Source: JBOHUX01 sp050734915 | GTDB taxonomy: Bacteria; Chloroflexota; Dormibacteria; Dormibacterales; Dormibacteraceae | Assembly: GCA_050734915.1 (NCBI GenBank) | Contig: JBOHUX010000060.1 | Coordinates: 1 to 12,577, forward strand | Length of the DNA stretch: 12,577 nucleotides | Direction of reading: 5' to 3' | Shown: piece by piece, positions 1 through 5,850 of the stretch | Layout: the number at the start of each line of letters is the position of its first letter | How positions within the stretch are numbered: position 1 is the first letter of the stretch | Position numbers and translations under genes: made by a program | The notes under the pieces: model-generated | Database searches by the model: none | What the model was told of the DNA's origin: nothing | What the model saw: the letters and a program-made list of their open reading frames with translations, nothing else

Positions 1-197
1 CTCCGGTACACGAAGCCGCCCGCGATGTCCTTCCCGCGCCGGGCGGGCGGGCAGAAGATGGTCGCGAACACGAGCCCCACCCCCGCGCCGGCCAGCGCCG
101 GCCGGCTGACCAGGAACCCGGGCGCCGGCGGGGCCTCGAAGCCGCGGCCCTCCGCCAGCGCGTTGAAGGCGATGTCGAGGTGCCCGTCCACGATCAT
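1..197 (-). CDS. Membrane dipeptidase (peptidase M19), N-terminal part, runs off left edge
   Basis: The first 65 codons of a metallo-dipeptidase of the renal dipeptidase/M19 family, which hydrolyses dipeptides with a binuclear zinc centre inside a TIM barrel. The start ATG (197-195) shares an ATGA overlap with the stop of the PfkB-like gene upstream, so the two are translationally coupled. The protein opens MIVDGHLDIAFNAL: His6 and Asp8 form the family's HxD metal-binding pair at the end of the first barrel strand. A later stretch, GVGLVFATIF (residues about 40-49), matches the second barrel strand of bacterial members, which follows the GxxG turn. No signal peptide is present, so a cytoplasmic enzyme is expected. 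The remaining metal ligands (Glu, two His) lie outside the window. The family call is inferred from a short but characteristic N-terminus. Confidence 0.82.
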   Translation of the reverse strand, partial: MIVDGHLDIAFNALAEGRGFEAPPAPGFLVSRPALAGAGVGLVFATIFCPPARRGKDIAGGFVYR

Positions 198-814
198 CGA
201 AGAGACGCCCTCGCCGGCGCCGCGCCCGCCTGGGCGGCCATGACGAGGGCGCGGGCGCCCGCCTCGAGGGGTGTCGCGCCCTCCAGGTAGGCGGCGCAGA
301 AGGCGGCCGTGAAGGCCGCCGACGATTCCGGTGAGCCGTCGCCACCAAGGCTCGGCAGCCGGCGCTCGAAGATGCGGCAGCCACCGCCGGGAAGCCTCAG
401 CACCGGCACCTCGGCCAGGCCCGCGAGAGGCGCCTCGAGCGCCTCCGCGACCGCCGGGGCCGAGAAGAGGATGGCGGGCCGGAGCGCCGCCAGCCGGTAC
501 GCGACCCGGGCCGCGTCCTCGACCACGAAGCCGTCCATCGAGAGGTCCACGGAGACCGCCCCGCCGGCGGCCCGCGCCGCCTCGACGGCGGATCGCGCGA
601 CACCGGCGTGGGCATCCCCGAAGAGGGCGCCTCCGGTCACGTGGAGGAGCGAGATGCCCGCCAGGCTGGGCCAGCCCGCGGGTTCCGAGACCGGGGCGGC
701 GGGGTCGAGGGCGGTCACCTCCTCGCCGAGGGCCGACAGCCACCGGCAGAGGGGGCGCAACGCCGGCTCGTCCCCGAACGCGACGATCACCCCTGCAGGA
801 TAGTTCGGCCACAT
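194..814 (-). CDS. PfkB/ribokinase-like protein, short and lacking the catalytic Asp
   Basis: A 206-residue protein resembling the C-terminal two thirds of PfkB-family carbohydrate kinases. Residues about 53-90 (GISLLHVTGG then RAAGGAVSVDLSM) match the family's Rossmann-like core, in which a strand is followed by 'aaGv.vs.D'. Residues about 165-200 (AAFTAAFCAAYLEGATPLEAG) match the helix and loop that normally follow the GAGD anion hole. The usual (D/T)xxGAGDAF reads GSPESSAAF here, so the catalytic base Asp aligns with Ala and the glycines are lost. About 100 N-terminal residues, including the substrate-binding lid, are also absent. It is therefore probably not an active kinase of the usual type and may be a pseudokinase or regulatory subunit. 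The start is ATG at 814, 22 bp after the M29 gene, with no clear Shine-Dalgarno; a GTG eight codons later (793) is an alternative. The end overlaps the M19 start by 4 bp. Confidence 0.62.
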   Translation of the reverse strand: MWPNYPAGVIVAFGDEPALRPLCRWLSALGEEVTALDPAAPVSEPAGWPSLAGISLLHVTGGALFGDAHAGVARSAVEAARAAGGAVSVDLSMDGFVVEDAARVAYRLAALRPAILFSAPAVAEALEAPLAGLAEVPVLRLPGGGCRIFERRLPSLGGDGSPESSAAFTAAFCAAYLEGATPLEAGARALVMAAQAGAAPARASLR

Positions 815-836
815 CGGGGGCGATTCGCGAAGCGCC

Positions 837-1838
837 TCAGATGAGGAAGCGGCCGTCCTCCATGATGCGGCGCCCGTCGACCGCCACGGTGGCTTGGCTG
901 GCGAGGACGTCCACGTGGCTCGGGCAGCTCCAATCGGCGCCCGTGTGGTGCCCGTAGGGGTCGCCGAAGGCGACGTGCACACCGGGGAACTTCTCGTCCT
1001 GCAGGAAGTTGCCCACGATCCGCCGCAGGGTGACGTTGGTGCCGATCGCAAACTCGCCGGCCCGGTTCGACTCCGGATGCTGCCCCAGGTAGGCCTCGAA
1101 CTCGGAGAGGACCTCGGGGCGCCCCGGCAGCTCGACGGAGGTCACCCGGCCGGCCTGGATCCGGATCCGGACGGGCGGATCGAGAACCCCGTCCCGCTCC
1201 GCGAAGTAGTCGCCCATCTCCTCCCCGACCAGCAGCCCGTCGACGCTCAGCGGCGCCGTGAAGACCTCCCCCTCGGGCAGGTTCCCCCACTGTCCCCGCT
1301 CGTGGTAGCGGCCGTCGCAGGGCACCCACCGATGCCGGGGCGAGAAGGTGGCGAAAAGATCGGTGCCTTTCCTGGTGCCGACCTCGATCCGGCCGGCGGA
1401 GCGCACGATCTCGTAGATGAGGCGGGTGACCCGGTGGACCTCCTCGTAGTCGGCCGCCATGCCGTCCAGCATGAGCCGGTGGTCGATGCCGATCATGTGG
1501 CCGTGGCGGGAGCCGAGCACGCCCGTCAGCAGCTCCAGGAGCGGCTTCCGGAAGGCGATCTCGCCGGGCCGGCCGCCGGCGACGAAGAGCGAGGCCGACG
1601 GCCGGAAGGCGGCGATCTCATCTCCGAAGGCCGATGGGAGGGCGAGCAGCGGACGCTCGCCCAAGGCCTCCAGCAGCCATGACTCGCGCCGGGCGCCGGT
1701 GGCCTCGATCTCCTCCTCGATGGCAGCCGCGATCTCGCCCCGGTCGCGATCCCGGATCACCGCCACCCGATCCCGGGCCTCGATGCCGAGGCAGGTTCGA
1801 ACGGCGTTGCGGACGCCGGCGGCGTATTCCGGCCTCAT
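837..1838 (-). CDS. M29-type aminopeptidase (aminopeptidase T/AmpS-like)
   Basis: A 333-residue member of the thermophilic-type leucyl aminopeptidase family (M29), cytosolic enzymes with a two-metal site that remove N-terminal residues. The C-terminal half carries the family signature in order: NLPEGEVF (Glu191), GEFAIGTN (Glu262), KFPGVHVAFGDPYG (His288, Tyr295) and PSHVD (His308, Asp310), which correspond to the metal and catalytic residues of AmpS/AmpT. The protein is somewhat shorter than classical members (about 370-410). The related NicX-type 2,5-dihydroxypyridine dioxygenases share the fold, so substrate is not certain. The ATG start at 1838 lies 27 bp after the infA stop, with only a weak GGGCGG upstream. 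The downstream PfkB-like and M19 dipeptidase genes are close on the same strand, which suggests peptide turnover. Confidence 0.85.
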   Translation of the reverse strand: MRPEYAAGVRNAVRTCLGIEARDRVAVIRDRDRGEIAAAIEEEIEATGARRESWLLEALGERPLLALPSAFGDEIAAFRPSASLFVAGGRPGEIAFRKPLLELLTGVLGSRHGHMIGIDHRLMLDGMAADYEEVHRVTRLIYEIVRSAGRIEVGTRKGTDLFATFSPRHRWVPCDGRYHERGQWGNLPEGEVFTAPLSVDGLLVGEEMGDYFAERDGVLDPPVRIRIQAGRVTSVELPGRPEVLSEFEAYLGQHPESNRAGEFAIGTNVTLRRIVGNFLQDEKFPGVHVAFGDPYGHHTGADWSCPSHVDVLASQATVAVDGRRIMEDGRFLI

Positions 1839-1852
1839 CGCCGCCCGGCGTC

Positions 1853-1864
1853 CGCGCCGGCGCG
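1853..1864. repeat. 12-bp perfect palindrome between infA and the M29 gene
   Basis: CGCGCCGGCGCG is self-complementary and falls in the 27-bp gap after the infA stop. It could fold only as a stem without a proper loop, and it has no U-run. It is probably GC-rich background; a weak operator or mRNA-processing site cannot be excluded. Confidence 0.25.
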
Positions 1865-1865
1865 C

Positions 1866-2159
1866 TCAGTCCCGATAGCGGTAGACGATGCGACCCCGAG
1901 TCAGATCGTAGGGGGAGAGCTCGACCCGGATCCGGTCGCCCGGGGTGATGCGGATGAAGTAGCGCCGCATGCGGCCGGCGGCGTAGGCGATCAGCTTGTG
2001 CCCGTTCTCGATCTCGACCTCGAACATGGCATTGGGCAGGGCCTGGGACACGACCGCGTCCATGACCACCGCCTGCTCCTTGACGTCCTCGACGGGGACC
2101 GGGCGGGGACGGGAGCGGGACGTCTTGCGGGGGCCTCGTCGAGGCGCTGGTCTGGGCAA
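1866..2159 (-). CDS. infA: Translation initiation factor IF-1 with a basic N-terminal extension
   Basis: IF-1 is an S1/OB-fold protein that binds the 30S A site during initiation. Residues from about 33 on give the complete family pattern: ALPNAMFEVEIENGH, then a GRMRRYFIRITPGD segment and the diagnostic VELSPYDLTRGRIVYRYR at the end. Canonical IF-1 is about 72 residues; this frame is 97 from the TTG at 2159, adding some 25 Arg/Pro-rich residues. Support for the TTG: the first codons are unusually A/T-ending, there is a TAGACT box 10 nt upstream, and homology to canonical IF-1 appears to continue into VKEQ (residues 26-29). Competing start: GTG at 2069 with a strong AAGGAG at 2081-2076 and 6-nt spacing, which would give 67 residues. 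Its place between an acyltransferase and an aminopeptidase, away from ribosomal-protein genes, is unusual. The family is certain; the start is not. Confidence 0.9.
   Translation of the reverse strand: MPRPAPRRGPRKTSRSRPRPVPVEDVKEQAVVMDAVVSQALPNAMFEVEIENGHKLIAYAAGRMRRYFIRITPGDRIRVELSPYDLTRGRIVYRYRD
2076..2081 (-). promoter_or_regulatory. Shine-Dalgarno inside the infA frame (alternative GTG start)
   Basis: AAGGAG lies 6 nt before the in-frame GTG at 2069-2067. It is the best ribosome-binding site in this part of the window. It would start IF-1 at MVMDAVVSQALPN (67 residues) and turn 2070-2213 into leader. The same six bases encode Lys27-Glu28, aligned with the Lys-Glu near the start of E. coli IF-1, so the match could be coincidental. 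Confidence 0.45.
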
Positions 2160-2161
2160 TT

Positions 2162-2183
2162 CGAACCCAAGTCTAAAGGTTCG
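2162..2183 (-). other. Stem-loop directly in front of the infA TTG start
   Basis: CGAACC and GGTTCG form a perfect 6-bp stem with a 10-nt loop. On the minus strand the hairpin ends 2 nt before the TTG at 2159, in the most A/T-rich patch of the junction. If transcribed it would cover the ribosome landing site. The GGTTCGAA stretch mimics a tRNA T-loop, but no tRNA fits around it. Confidence 0.4.
2170..2175 (-). promoter_or_regulatory. Possible -10 element (TAGACT) for infA
   Basis: TAGACT fits the TANNNT pattern and ends 10 nt before the TTG start, which would give a leader of only a few bases. No -35 element is visible 17 nt upstream (GCGGAG). It lies within the loop of the 2162-2183 inverted repeat. 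Weak evidence on its own; the FAR-HAD gene shows the same arrangement. Confidence 0.3.
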
Positions 2184-2197
2184 GCGCCAGCGCTCCG

Positions 2198-2213
2198 CCC
2201 GGCCACCGCCGGG
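2198..2213 (-). terminator. GC-rich hairpin abutting the acyltransferase stop codon
   Basis: CCCGGC and GCCGGG form a perfect 6-bp stem with a 4-nt loop, starting at the base after the TGA at 2216-2214. No U-run follows (the next bases are CGGAGCGC), so it is not a classical intrinsic terminator. It may be an attenuator or 3'-end stabiliser separating the lipid cassette from infA. Confidence 0.4.
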
Positions 2214-3098
2214 TCAGGGGCCGGCGGGCCCGGAACGCCTCGGCGACATCGCCTGCCAGCGCTCGATCCAGGTGCCCCTGACGCCATCGCCGGGCTCCGC
2301 CTCGGCGAGATCCCGAACGGCGTGCTCGATCCGGGCGGTGAAGGCGCGGGCACCCTCGCCCCGCCGCACGGTGAGAGGCTTGCCGACCCGGATCCGGACC
2401 GGGGCCGGGAGCGGCAGCGAGCGGCCCTTGGCCTGCACGCGCCGGGAGCCTCCGACGTGAATGGGCACCACCGGCGCCCGGCTCTCGGCGGCGAGGTGGC
2501 CGACCCCTGCCTTGAACTCCTGGATGCGGCCGTCCGGCGAGCGGGTGCCCTCCGGATAGACGAGCAGGTTCCAGCCCGACCGCAGGAGCTGCGATGAGCT
2601 GTGGAGCACCGCCTGGGCACCACCGGTCCGGGAGAACGGGAAGGTGTTGAGCCAGAGGCTGACGGCGTGACCGATCGCCGGGCGGCTGTAGAAGTAATCC
2701 TCGGCGGCAGCGACCACGGTCCGGTCGCGGACCCGGTCGGGAAGGGCGTCGAGCAGAAGCGGGGTGTCCGCGTGGCTGTTGTGGTTGGAGGCGAGAATGA
2801 CCGGCCGCTCGAACCCGCGCAGCCACTCCCGGCCCTCCACCTGGGGATGGGTCATCGCCTCGGTGAAGGGCATCAGGAGGCCGCGCTGGATCAGGCGGCG
2901 AAACAGCCGGACCGGCTCCGAGCGCGCCCAGCCGAGGTCGGACGGGCGCTCGAGGGGCGGTCCTACGTCGGGCCAGTCACGCGGACGCGGTCCCCGCCAC
3001 CGCCATCCCTTCCACAGGTCCGAGAGGTCGTCCGCCATCGAGCCCATCTGCTCCCACAGGCCGGTCAGTGGGTCGCTCGAGTACCAGGGCCCCCTCAC
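2214..3098 (-). CDS. PlsC-type 1-acylglycerol-3-phosphate acyltransferase family protein
   Basis: A 294-residue lysophospholipid acyltransferase-family protein that transfers an acyl chain from acyl-CoA or acyl-ACP to a hydroxyl of a glycerol-phosphate-like acceptor at the membrane face. The catalytic HxxxxD is NHNSHAD (His106 to Asp111). Block II is FPFSRTGG (153-160), block III is YPEGTRSPDG (EGTR 183-186), and VVPI follows at 210-213. The N-terminal ~60 residues are rich in Trp, Arg and Pro and have no obvious family match; no clear transmembrane segment is visible. I chose the GTG at 3098 because it shares a GTGA overlap with the LarA-like stop; ATGs at 3047 and 3038 are alternatives. The frame stays open to 3845, but that part is the shadow of the LarA-like gene. 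Acceptor specificity is unknown. The context suggests a specialised lipid rather than housekeeping phosphatidate. Confidence 0.88.
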   Translation of the reverse strand: MRGPWYSSDPLTGLWEQMGSMADDLSDLWKGWRWRGPRPRDWPDVGPPLERPSDLGWARSEPVRLFRRLIQRGLLMPFTEAMTHPQVEGREWLRGFERPVILASNHNSHADTPLLLDALPDRVRDRTVVAAAEDYFYSRPAIGHAVSLWLNTFPFSRTGGAQAVLHSSSQLLRSGWNLLVYPEGTRSPDGRIQEFKAGVGHLAAESRAPVVPIHVGGSRRVQAKGRSLPLPAPVRIRVGKPLTVRRGEGARAFTARIEHAVRDLAEAEPGDGVRGTWIERWQAMSPRRSGPAGP

Positions 3099-4672
3099 CG
3101 GACGTCCGCCAGCAGCAGCGGCGGCGTCCGCAGGTGGGTGACGCTGGGGTGGCGTCCGACGGTCTGCTCGGCGATCTCGAAGGCGTCCTCGAGCGACGTC
3201 GCGCACTTGAACCCGAGCCGGTGCACGACCTCTCGCCGGCCGCCGACCACGATGACGTCGCCGAGGTGGGCGAGGGCGTGGGCGGCCCAGAACCAGGCGT
3301 AGAAGGGATGGACGCCGTGGTAGGCGTTCGACCGCCGGTAGAGCTGCCTGTACCAGGGGTCCTCCGCGAAGCGCCGCTCGTACCGCTCCTCGATCAGGAC
3401 GGGGTCGGTGGTGTCGGCCAGCACCTCGTCGTAGAAGTCGATGTAGCTGGGGTGCTGGACGCTGTCGAACTCGTAGCGGCAGGGGTGAGACATGATCAAC
3501 ACCCCCCCCTGACGGACGACCGGCTTGCCACGGTAGAGGTTGAACAGGTAGCCGAGGCCGAGACAGACGACCAGGACCGGGTTCAGGATCGAGTTGACGT
3601 TGTAGGGGCCGAGATAGGGGACGCCCAGGGTGAGCACGTCCGTCTGGCCCTGGATGGGCACCGTCATCTGCCGGCGCACGTTCTCGAGGCTCTTCTCGTG
3701 GACGCCGTCCACCTGCCCGGCGTGCACACCCGTCATCCCATAGGGCGCCCGCATGGCGTGGAAGACGGCCCGCTTCATGGCCGGGGGGGCGAGGTCGGTG
3801 AGCTGCTTCATGGCGAAGAACGCGGCCTGGTCGCGGGAGGTCCAATCGGTCTCCCGCTTCAAAAGGAAGCTGGCGGCGGCCGGAAACGAGTTCGAGTTGA
3901 CCGTCGTCTCGATGTGGAAGACACGGACGGTGTCCTCGATCAGCCGGCCTTGCCGGATGCAGGCATGGTGAAGGGCGGAATCGGGCGGATGCATGTAGGA
4001 GCGGGAGTTGAGCAGCGTGCGGACGTTGTGGTGGGGCTGGACGCTCCGGTAGCTGCCGAGCCCGGTCGCCATCGACTTGTGGCCGCCGTCCATGGGCACC
4101 AGCGTCAGGTTCACGTAGACGACCAGGTCCGATTCAGCCGCCCGGCGGCTGAGGGTGACCACCTCCCCCTCGTTGGTGGTGCCGATGGTGACGTTGCCGT
4201 CGGGATCCTCGGCGTCGTGGTTGCGGAGCCGGTCGGGCCAGAATGTGGCGAAGATCCGGTCGCCCACGATGTGCCGGATCTCGTCCCCCGTCATCGCGCG
4301 GTGGAGCGAGTTGGCGGCGATCAGCTCCATGTCCTCGACCCCGGCGTCGGCAGCCATCTCGATGACCTCCTCCATCACCAGTTGCCGGACGTCGGGCGCG
4401 GCCATGGGCGGCAGCGGCAGCGAGAGGTCGTCGAAGGCGATGGTGAGCTTCATGCCCGGCCGGAGCAGGGCCTTGAGCGGGTCGTCGTCGATCGGGTGGC
4501 CGAGGGCCCGCCGGATCGCCCGCTCGGGATGGCCGATCGGTTCCAGCGGGTCGGCCGGGTACACGATCCGGCTCCCGAGAGGGAGGCGCTCGAGGCGGAA
4601 GCCCTCGCCGAAGTGGAAGAGCGTCGGCGGCGTGTTGCGATCGACCTCGACGACCGCCCCCGGCCGGCCCAC
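3095..4672 (-). CDS. LarA-like (DUF2088) nickel-pincer racemase-family protein
   Basis: A 525-residue protein of the lactate racemase LarA/DUF2088 fold, whose characterised members isomerise 2-hydroxyacids with a covalently bound nickel-pincer nucleotide. The N-terminal domain has LTIAFDDLSLPLPP (Asp81/Asp82) and NSLHRAMTGDEIRHIVG (His124), matching the LarA 'H(R)xMTxxE' segment. The cofactor-lysine region reads LVPMDGGHKSMATGLGS (Lys199), followed by His214-His215. The C-terminal domain has NPVLVVCLGLGYLFNLYRGK and a GGVLIMSHPC turn. Compared with LarA from memory, the PHxxxGFSGGxK block is shortened and the His just after the Pro is replaced by Met194, so chemistry may differ. At 525 residues it exceeds LarA (about 420). 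The GTG start at 4672 directly follows the TAG of the alcohol dehydrogenase gene, and the stop overlaps the acyltransferase start by 4 bp. Substrate unknown. Confidence 0.78.
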   Translation of the reverse strand: MGRPGAVVEVDRNTPPTLFHFGEGFRLERLPLGSRIVYPADPLEPIGHPERAIRRALGHPIDDDPLKALLRPGMKLTIAFDDLSLPLPPMAAPDVRQLVMEEVIEMAADAGVEDMELIAANSLHRAMTGDEIRHIVGDRIFATFWPDRLRNHDAEDPDGNVTIGTTNEGEVVTLSRRAAESDLVVYVNLTLVPMDGGHKSMATGLGSYRSVQPHHNVRTLLNSRSYMHPPDSALHHACIRQGRLIEDTVRVFHIETTVNSNSFPAAASFLLKRETDWTSRDQAAFFAMKQLTDLAPPAMKRAVFHAMRAPYGMTGVHAGQVDGVHEKSLENVRRQMTVPIQGQTDVLTLGVPYLGPYNVNSILNPVLVVCLGLGYLFNLYRGKPVVRQGGVLIMSHPCRYEFDSVQHPSYIDFYDEVLADTTDPVLIEERYERRFAEDPWYRQLYRRSNAYHGVHPFYAWFWAAHALAHLGDVIVVGGRREVVHRLGFKCATSLEDAFEIAEQTVGRHPSVTHLRTPPLLLADVR

Positions 4673-5848
4673 CTAGTGACCCCGGAGGTCGAAGCAGACG
4701 CGGACGGCGCCCAGGGGCCCGGCGGCGGCCGCGTAGGCGATCGCCTCGCGATACTCGCCGAGCCGGAAGTTGGGACCGGAGAGCCGGCCGAGGTCGACGT
4801 CGGACGCCTCCTCCAGGGCGAGATCGAACGTGCGCCGCCCGCCCACCTGGGGCTCCACGCCATAAGCGTAGGCGCCGGTCACGTGAAGCTCCCGCTGCCA
4901 GATCGGCGCCCAGTCGACCCGCTCCCGGCCGGGCATGCCGACCACGACCAGCCTTCCCCCCGCCCGGGTCATCCCGATCGCCTCCCCGAGGCCCTCCGCG
5001 CTGCCGACGCACTCCAGCGTGAGATCCACTCCGCCCAGCAGCGGCGCCAGCTCCCTCCCCTCCACGCGACGGGCGCCGGTCGCGAAGCGGACACGCCTCA
5101 TCGCGTCGTCCGGGCTCACCACCTGGTCCGCCCCCAGCTCCAGGGCCAGGTGACGCTGGTGCGGGTGCTTGGCGACCGCCATCAGCCGCCCGGGTGGCGT
5201 GAACCGGCGCACGGCGGCGACGGTGAGGAGCCCGATCGCGCCCGCCCCATGCACGAGAACCGTCTCATCGTCCCTCGCGCCTCCCCGGAGTGCCGCGTGG
5301 ATGGCGCAGGAGAAGGGCTCGATGAGGACCGCCGCCTCGTCCGCGAGGGTGTCGGGGACCTCGTGGAGCTGGCTTCGATGGGCGACCAGCACCTCGCCCC
5401 AGCCGCCGCCCGTCGTCGCGCAGTACCCGGTCTGGAGACCGGCCGCAAGCGCTCCCTCGGTCAGGTTCTCGCAGAGCCCGGGGCTGCCCTCGACACAGCG
5501 CGCGCAGGGGGGATCGATCCCCCGCACGCGGCAGCCGAGCACGGGCTCGAGGACGACCCGGGTGCCATCCTCCAGCTCCCCCACGAGCTCGTGGCCGGGC
5601 ACGAAGGGATAGCTGGTCAGGGGCTCCAGGTACATCGAGGCGTGGGCCGTGATGGCGGCCAGGTCCGAGCCGCAGATCCCGCTCAGCCGGGGCTTCACCC
5701 GGACCCAGTCCGGGCCCGGGAGCGCCGGCTCCGGCACGTCCCCCAGGTGGAGCATGGATAGCTCGCCGGTGGCGACCTCGGGCCTGCCGCCGGCGGCCCT
5801 GACGAGCGCGTAGGCGGCCGCGGAGCGCTCGAACTGGAGAGCCAGCAC
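4673..5848 (-). CDS. Zinc-dependent medium-chain alcohol dehydrogenase
   Basis: A 391-residue NAD(P)-dependent alcohol/polyol dehydrogenase of the threonine/sorbitol-dehydrogenase-like branch. Catalytic zinc ligands are visible as GICGSD (Cys59) and GHE (His86, Glu87), with IEP (Glu177) later. The structural-zinc lobe has four cysteines (106, 115, 118, 126). The Rossmann motif is VHGAGAIG (201-206). Residues 1-50 form a family-specific N-terminus (MLALQFERSAAAYALVRAAG) rather than a signal peptide. The GTG start at 5848 lies 2 bp after the FAR-HAD stop, and its own stop (4675-4673) directly precedes the LarA-like start, so all three are probably made from one message. The tight coupling suggests it acts on an alcohol or polyol made or consumed by the neighbours; the substrate cannot be read from sequence. 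The enzyme class is secure. Confidence 0.92.
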   Translation of the reverse strand: MLALQFERSAAAYALVRAAGGRPEVATGELSMLHLGDVPEPALPGPDWVRVKPRLSGICGSDLAAITAHASMYLEPLTSYPFVPGHELVGELEDGTRVVLEPVLGCRVRGIDPPCARCVEGSPGLCENLTEGALAAGLQTGYCATTGGGWGEVLVAHRSQLHEVPDTLADEAAVLIEPFSCAIHAALRGGARDDETVLVHGAGAIGLLTVAAVRRFTPPGRLMAVAKHPHQRHLALELGADQVVSPDDAMRRVRFATGARRVEGRELAPLLGGVDLTLECVGSAEGLGEAIGMTRAGGRLVVVGMPGRERVDWAPIWQRELHVTGAYAYGVEPQVGGRRTFDLALEEASDVDLGRLSGPNFRLGEYREAIAYAAAAGPLGAVRVCFDLRGH

Positions 5849-5850
5849 CC

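Noticed and set aside
331..957. A 208-codon Arg/Pro-rich frame on the plus strand
   Set aside because: It is antisense to the PfkB-like and M29 genes and is low complexity with no recognisable domain.
2150..2230. A tRNA suggested by GGTTCGAA
   Set aside because: The T-stem does not close around a 7-nt loop and no acceptor, D or anticodon arms can be fitted; it is better explained by the CGAACC/GGTTCG inverted repeat.
3502..3509. Run of eight C as a possible frameshift or phase-variation tract in the LarA-like gene
   Set aside because: The reading frame is intact and conserved on both sides (RQGGVLIMSHPC), and comparable short G/C runs occur elsewhere (about 7021 and 12550) without effect.
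3099..3845. Upstream extension of the acyltransferase frame (to 543 codons)
   Set aside because: This part is Arg/Pro-rich and coincides with the LarA-like gene in another frame; the GTGA overlap at 3098 gives a sensible start.
3068..5761. An 897-codon open frame on the plus strand
   Set aside because: It lies antisense to three well-supported minus-strand genes. Its composition (Val, Gly, His, Asp, Arg-rich, no motifs) is the usual mirror of GC-biased codons.
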